Source: Limnoperna fortunei (Eukaryota > Mollusca > Bivalvia > Mytilida > Modiolidae). Taken from it: a stretch of 64,000 nucleotides of DNA. Numbering within the stretch: position 1 is the first letter of the stretch; every line of letters begins with the position of its first letter. The translations under genes and the position numbers were made by a program. The notes beneath the pieces were generated by a model that saw only the letters and a list, made by a program, of their open reading frames with translations, had not been told where the DNA came from and ran no database searches. This document shows, piece by piece, positions 58,104 to 64,000 of this stretch. Location of the stretch: assembly GCA_944474755.1 (NCBI GenBank), contig OX104119.1, positions 80,976,896 to 81,040,895 on the forward strand, given 5' to 3'.

Positions 58104-61100
58104 CTGTGCCGAGTTCTAGAAAAATCTCTGCTTATTGTCTTTGTTTACATTTTACTTGAGCGAGTCCTCAAAAATCTCTGCTTCTTGTCTTTGTTTACAT
58201 TTTACTTGCGAGAGTCCTCAAAATATCTCTGCTTCTTGTCTTTGTTTACATTTTACTTGCGAGAGTCCTCAAAATATCTCTGCTTCTTGTCTTTGTTTAC
58301 ATTTTACTTGCGAGAGTCCTCAAAATATCTCTGCTTCTTGTCTTTGTTTACATTTTACTTGCGAGAGTCCTCAAAATATCTCTGCTTCTTGTCTTTGTTT
58401 ACATTTTACTTGCGAGAGTCCTCAAAATATCTCTGCTTCTTGTCTTTGTTTACATTTTACTTGCGAGAGTCCTCAAAATATCTCTGCTTCTTGTCTTTGT
58501 TTACATTTTACTTGCGAGAGTCCTCAAAATATCTCTGCTTCTTGTCTTTGTTTACATTTTACTTGCGAGAGTCCTCAAAATATCTCTGCTTGTTGTCTTT
58601 GTTTACATTTTACTTGCGAGAGTCCTCAAAATATCTCTGCTTGTTGTCTTTGTTTACATTTTACTTGCGAGAGTCCTCAAAATATCTCTGCTTGTTGTCT
58701 TTGTTTACATTTTACTTGCGAGAGTCCTCAAAATATCTCTGCTTCTTCTCTTTGTTTACATTTTACTTGCGAGAGTCCTCAAAATATCTCTGCTTCTTGT
58801 CTTTGTTTACATTTTACTTGCGAGAGTCCTCAAAATATCTCTGCTTCTTGTCTTTGTTTACATTTTACTTGCGAGAGTCCTCAAAATATCTCTGCTTCTT
58901 GTCTTTGTTTACATTTTACTTGCGAGAGTCCTCAAAATATCTCTGCTTCTTGTCTTTGTTTACATTTTACTTGCGAGAGTCCTCAAAATATCTCTGCTTC
59001 TTGTCTTTGTTTACATTTTACTTGCGAGAGTCCTCAAAATATCTCTGCTTCTTGTCTTTGTTTACATTTTACTTGCGAGAGTCCTCAAAATATCTCTGCT
59101 TCTTGTCTTTGTTTACATTTTACTTGCGAGAGTCCTCAAAATATCTCTGCTTCTTGTCTTTGTTTACATTTTACTTGAGCGAGTCCTCAAAATATCTCTG
59201 CTTCTTGTCTTTGTTTACATTTTACTTGCGAGAGTCCTCAAAATATCTCTGCTTCTTGTCTTTGTTTACATTTTACTTGCGAGAGTCCTCAAAATATCTC
59301 TGCTTCTTGTCTTTGTTTACATTTTACTTGCGAGAGTCCTCAAAATATCTCTGCTTCTTGTCTTTGTTTACATTTTACTTGAGCGAGTCCTCAAAATATC
59401 TCTGCTTCTTGTCTTTGTTTACATTTTACTTGCGAGAGTCCTCAAAATATCTCTGCTTCTTGTCTTTGTTTACATTTTACTTGCGAGAGTCCTCAAAATA
59501 TCTCTGCTTGTTGTCTTTGTTTACATTTTACTTGCGAGAGTCCTCAAAATATCTCTGCTTCTTCTCTTTGTTTACATTTTACTTGCGAGAGTCCTCAAAA
59601 TATCTCTGCTTCTTGTCTTTGTTTACATTTTACTTGCGAGAGTCCTCAAAATATCTCTGCTTCTTGTCTTTGTTTACATTTTACTTGCGAGAGTCCTCAA
59701 AATATCTCTGCTTCTTGTCTTTGTTTACATTTTACTTGCGAGAGTCCTCAAAATATCTCTGCTTCTTGTCTTTGTTTACATTTTACTTGCGAGAGTCCTC
59801 AAAATATCTCTGCTTGTTGTCTTTGTTTACATTTTACTTGCGAGAGTCCTCAAAATATCTCTGCTTCTTCTCTTTGTTTACATTTTACTTGCGAGAGTCC
59901 TCAAAATATCTCTGCTTCTTGTCTTTGTTTACATTTTACTTGCGAGAGTCCTCAAAATATCTCTGCTTCTTGTCTTTGTTTACATTTTACTTGCGAGAGT
60001 CCTCAAAATATCTCTGCTTCTTGTCTTTGTTTACATTTTACTTGCGAGAGTCCTCAAAATATCTCTGCTTCTTGTCTTTGTTTACATTTTACTTGCGAGA
60101 GTCCTCAAAATATCTCTGCTTCTTGTCTTTGTTTACATTTTACTTGCGAGAGTCCTCAAAATATCTCTGCTTCTTGTCTTTGTTTACATTTTACTTGCGA
60201 GAGTCCTCAAAATATCTCTGCTTGTTGTCTTTGTTTACATTTTACTTGCGAGAGTCCTCAAAATATCTCTGCTTGTTGTCTTTGTTTACATTTTACTTGC
60301 GAGAGTCCTCAAAATATCTCTGCTTGTTGTCTTTGTTTACATTTTACTTGCGAGAGTCCTCAAAATATCTCTGCTTGTTGTCTTTGTTTACATTTTACTT
60401 GCGAGAGTCCTCAAAATATCTCTGCTTCTTCTCTTTGTTTACATTTTACTTGCGAGAGTCCTCAAAATATCTCTGCTTCTTCTCTTTGTTTACATTTTAC
60501 TTGCGAGAGTCCACAAAATATCTCTGCTTGTTGTCTTTGTTTACATTTTACTTGCGAGAGTCCTCAAAATATCTCTGCTTCTTGTCTTTGTTTACATTTT
60601 ACTTGCGAGAGTCCTCAAAATATCTCTGCTTCTTGTCTTTGTTTACATTTTACTTGCGAGAGTCCTCAAAATATCTCTGCTTCTTGTCTTTGTTTACATT
60701 TTACTTGCGAGAGTCCTCAAAATATCTCTGCTTCTTGTCTTTGTTTACATTTTACTTGCGAGAGTCCTCAAAATATCTCTGCTCCTTGTCTTTGTTTACA
60801 TTTTACTTGCGAGAGTCCTCAAAATATCTCTGCTTCTTGTCTTTGTTTACATTTTACTTGCGAGAGTCCTCAAAATATCTCTGCTTCTTGTCTTTGTTTA
60901 CATTTTACTTGCGAGAGTCCTCAAAATATCTCTGCTTCTTGTCTTTGTTTACATTTTACTTGCGAGAGTCCTCAAAATATCTCTGCTTCTTGTCTTTGTT
61001 TACATTTTACTTGCGAGAGTCCTCAAAATATCTCTGCTCCTTGTCTTTGTTTACATTTTACTTGCGAGAGTCCTCAAAATATCTCTGCTTCTTGTCTTTG

Positions 61101-64000
61101 TTTACATTTTACTTGCGAGAGTCCTCAAAATATCTCTGCTTCTTGTCTTTGTTTACATTTTACTTGCGAGAGTCCTCAAAATATCTCTGCTTGTTGTCTT
61201 TGTTTACATTTTACTTGCGAGAGTCCTCAAAATATCTCTGCTTGTTGTCTTTGTTTACATTTTACTTGCGAGAGTCCTCAAAATATCTCTGCTTGTTGTC
61301 TTTGTTTACATTTTACTTGCGAGAGTCCTCAAAATATCTCTGCTTCTTCTCTTTGTTTACATTTTACTTGCGAGAGTCCTCAAAATATCTCTGCTTCTTG
61401 TCTTTGTTTACATTTTACTTGCGAGAGTCCTCAAAATATCTCTGCTTCTTGTCTTTGTTTACATTTTACTTGCGAGAGTCCTCAAAATATCTCTGCTTCT
61501 TGTCTTTGTTTACATTTTACTTGCGAGAGTCCTCAAAATATCTCTGCTTCTTCTCTTTGTTTACATTTTACTTGCGAGAGTCCTCAAAATATCTCTGCTT
61601 CTTCTCTTTGTTTACATTTTACTTGCGAGAGTCCTCAAAATATCTCTGCTTCTTGTCTTTGTTTACATTTTACTTGCGAGAGTCCTCAAAATATCTCTGC
61701 TTCTTGTCTTTGTTTACATTTTACTTGCGAGAGTCCTCAAAATATCTCTGCTTCTTGTCTTTGTTTACATTTTACTTGCGAGAGTCCTCAAAATATCTCT
61801 GCTTCTTGTCTTTGTTTACATTTTACTTGCGAGAGTCCTCAAAATATCTCTGCTTCTTGTCTTTGTTTACATTTTACTTGCGAGAGTCCTCAAAATATCT
61901 CTGCTTCTTGTCTTTGTTTACATTTTACTTGCGAGAGTCCTCAAAATATCTCTGCTTCTTGTCTTTGTTTACATTTTACTTGCGAGAGTCCTCAAAATAT
62001 CTCTGCTTCTTGTCTTTGTTTACATTTTACTTGCGAGAGTCCTCAAAATATCTCTGCTTCTTGTCTTTGTTTACATTTTACTTGCAAGAGTCCTCAAAAT
62101 ATCTCTGCTTCTTGTCTTTGTTTACATTTTACTTGCGAGAGTCCTCAAAATATCTCTGCTTCTTGTCTTTGTTTACATTTTACTTGCGAGAGTCCTCAAA
62201 ATATCTCTGCTTCTTTTCTTTGTTTACATTTTACTTGCGAGAGTCCTCAAAATATCTCTGCTTCTTGTCTTTGTTTACATTTTACTTGCGAGAGTCCTCA
62301 AAATATCTCTGCTTCTTGTCTTTGTTTACATTTTACTTGCGAGAGTCCTCAAAATATCTCTGCTTCTTGTCTTTGTTTACATTTTACTTGAGCGAGTCCT
62401 CAAAATATCTCTGCTTCTTGTCTTTGTTTACATTTTACTTGCGAGAGTCCTCAAAATATCTCTGCTTCTTGTCTTTGTTTACATTTTACTTGCGAGAGTC
62501 CTCAAAATATCTCTGCTTCTTGTCTTTGTTTACATTTTACTTGAGCGAGTCCTCAAAATATCTCTGCTTCTTGTCTTTGTTTACATTTTACTTGCGAGAG
62601 TCCTCAAAATATCTCTGCTTCTTGTCTTTGTTTACATTTTACTTGCGAGAGTCCTCAAAATATCTCTGCTTGTTGTCTTTGTTTACATTTTACTTGCGAG
62701 AGTCCTCAAAATATCTCTGCTTCTTCTCTTTGTTTACATTTTACTTGCGAGAGTCCTCAAAATATCTCTGCTTCTTCTCTTTGTTTACATTTTACTTGCG
62801 AGAGTCCTCAAAATATCTCTGCTTCTTGTCTTTGTTTACATTTTACTTGCGAGAGTCCTCAAAATATCTCTGCTTCTTGTCTTTGTTTACATTTTACTTG
62901 CGAGAGTCCTCAAAATATCTCTGCTTCTTGTCTTTGTTTACATTTTACTTGCGAGAGTCCTCAAAATATCTCTGCTTCTTGTCTTTGTTTACATTTTACT
63001 TGCGAGGGTCCTCAAAATATCTCTGCTTCTTGTCTTTGTTTACATTTTACTTGCGAGAGTCCTCAAAATATCTCTGCTTCTTGTCTTTGTTTACATTTTA
63101 CTTGCGAGAGTCCTCAAAATATCTCTGCTTCTTGTCTTTGTTTACATTTTACTTGCGAGAGTCCTCAAAATATCTCTGCTTCTTGTCTTTGTTTACATTT
63201 TACTTGAGCGAGTCCTCAAAATATCTCTGCTTCTTGTCTTTGTTTACATTTTACTTGCGAGAGTCCTCAAAATATCTCTGCTTCTTGTCTTTGTTTACAT
63301 TTTACTTGCGAGAGTCCTCAAAATATCTCTGCTTCTTGTCTTTGTTTACATTTTACTTGAGCGAGTCCTCAAAATATCTCTGCTTCTTGTCTTTGTTTAC
63401 ATTTTACTTGCGAGAGTCCTCAAAATATCTCTGCTTCTTGTCTTTGTTTACATTTTACTTGCGAGAGTCCTCAAAATATCTCTGCTTGTTGTCTTTGTTT
63501 ACATTTTACTTGCGAGAGTCCTCAAAATATCTCTGCTTCTTCTCTTTGTTTACATTTTACTTGCGAGAGTCCTCAAAATATCTCTGCTTCTTGTCTTTGT
63601 TTACATTTTACTTGCGAGAGTCCTCAAAATATCTCTGCTTCTTGTCTTTGTTTACATTTTACTTGCGAGAGTCCTCAAAATATCTCTGCTTCTTGTCTTT
63701 GTTTACATTTTACTTGCGAGAGTCCTCAAAATATCTCTGCTTCTTGTCTTTGTTTACATTTTACTTGCGAGAGTCCTCAAAATATCTCTGCTTCTTGTCT
63801 TTGTTTACATTTTACTTGCGAGAGTCCTCAAAATATCTCTGCTTCTTGTCTTTGTTTACATTTTACTTGCGAGAGTCCTCAAAATATCTCTGCTTCTTGT
63901 CTTTGTTTACATTTTACTTGAGCGAGTCCTCAAAATATCTCTGCTTCTTGTCTTTGTTTACATTTTACTTGCGAGAGTCCTCAAAATATCTCTGCTTCTT
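58104..64000. repeat. 51-bp tandem satellite array (~115 copies), continuing past the window
   Basis: Unit: CCTCAAAATATCTCTGCTTC then TTGTCTTTGTTTACATTTTA then CTTGCGAGAGT, 51 bp. Only the first one or two units are diverged; the rest differ at a handful of positions (CTTGTC, GTTGTC, CTTCTC, CCTTGTC; TGCGAGAG versus TGAGCGAG). The unit is 17 codons long, so one frame stays open wherever TGAGCG is absent. That frame has no ATG and its peptide is just the translated repeat. Variant order is repeated at 816 bp (16 units) and 3162 bp (62 units). Homogeneity points to recent expansion. Confidence 0.97.

Noticed and set aside
58135..59178. 347-codon ORF of 17-aa repeats as a protein gene
   Set aside because: It is a translation of the 51-bp satellite. 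It begins at TTG, has no ATG and ends at a common unit variant; the frame stays open only because the period is a multiple of three.

Overview
The window is eukaryotic, AT-rich, repeat-dominated DNA. No single-copy host gene is recognisable. LINE-type retrotransposons, a tyrosine-recombinase (DIRS-like) retrotransposon, a Ty3/gypsy element, a hAT-like element and two large satellite arrays point to an invertebrate animal. The mix is most like a bivalve mollusc; that is inference from family style and not proven here.

Layout. (1) 1-7118: a rearranged Ty3/gypsy retrotransposon. It holds a truncated pol (RT thumb, RNase H, integrase), a small PHD-finger ORF, a zinc finger-like/TatD-nuclease ORF, a polypurine tract and a 3' LTR. 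Its upstream half is replaced by an almost identical inverted copy of the TatD ORF (1-1643 versus 4887-6522). (2) 7119-10798, minus strand: a decayed DIRS-like element (gag, RT-RNase H, tyrosine recombinase) whose recombinase is cut off at the gypsy LTR edge. (3) 11381-36510: about 25 kb of one 34-bp satellite (about 740 monomers) in several monomer subtypes, with long internal duplications of 1.5, 1.9 and 4.6 kb. (4) 36511-38663: AT-rich spacer. (5) 38664-43948, minus: a nearly intact two-ORF LINE (ORF1 RNA-binding protein with one frameshift, ORF2 of 1330 aa with endonuclease and RT). (6) 44418-46370, minus: a LINE 3' fragment with an RNase H domain, followed by seven ~95-bp tandem repeats. 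(7) 47127-52316: a nest. A hAT-like pair of 22-bp terminal inverted repeats, flanked by a matching direct repeat, encloses a plus-strand LINE, which is itself split by a minus-strand LINE. (8) 52317-58103: non-coding DNA with minisatellites and strong foldback structures. (9) 58104-64000: a very homogeneous 51-bp satellite (about 115 copies) that runs off the window.

No host pathway can be reconstructed; the genes are those of selfish elements. The most interesting is the gypsy element. It pairs an integrase with a PHD finger carrying the features of a histone H3K4me3 reader, and with a captured TatD-family nuclease ORF whose catalytic residues are all present. This suggests a chromatin-guided integration module plus an accessory nuclease. 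The copy here is broken in several places (premature stops, a 10-bp duplication, a mutated integrase zinc finger), so its function must be tested on family relatives.
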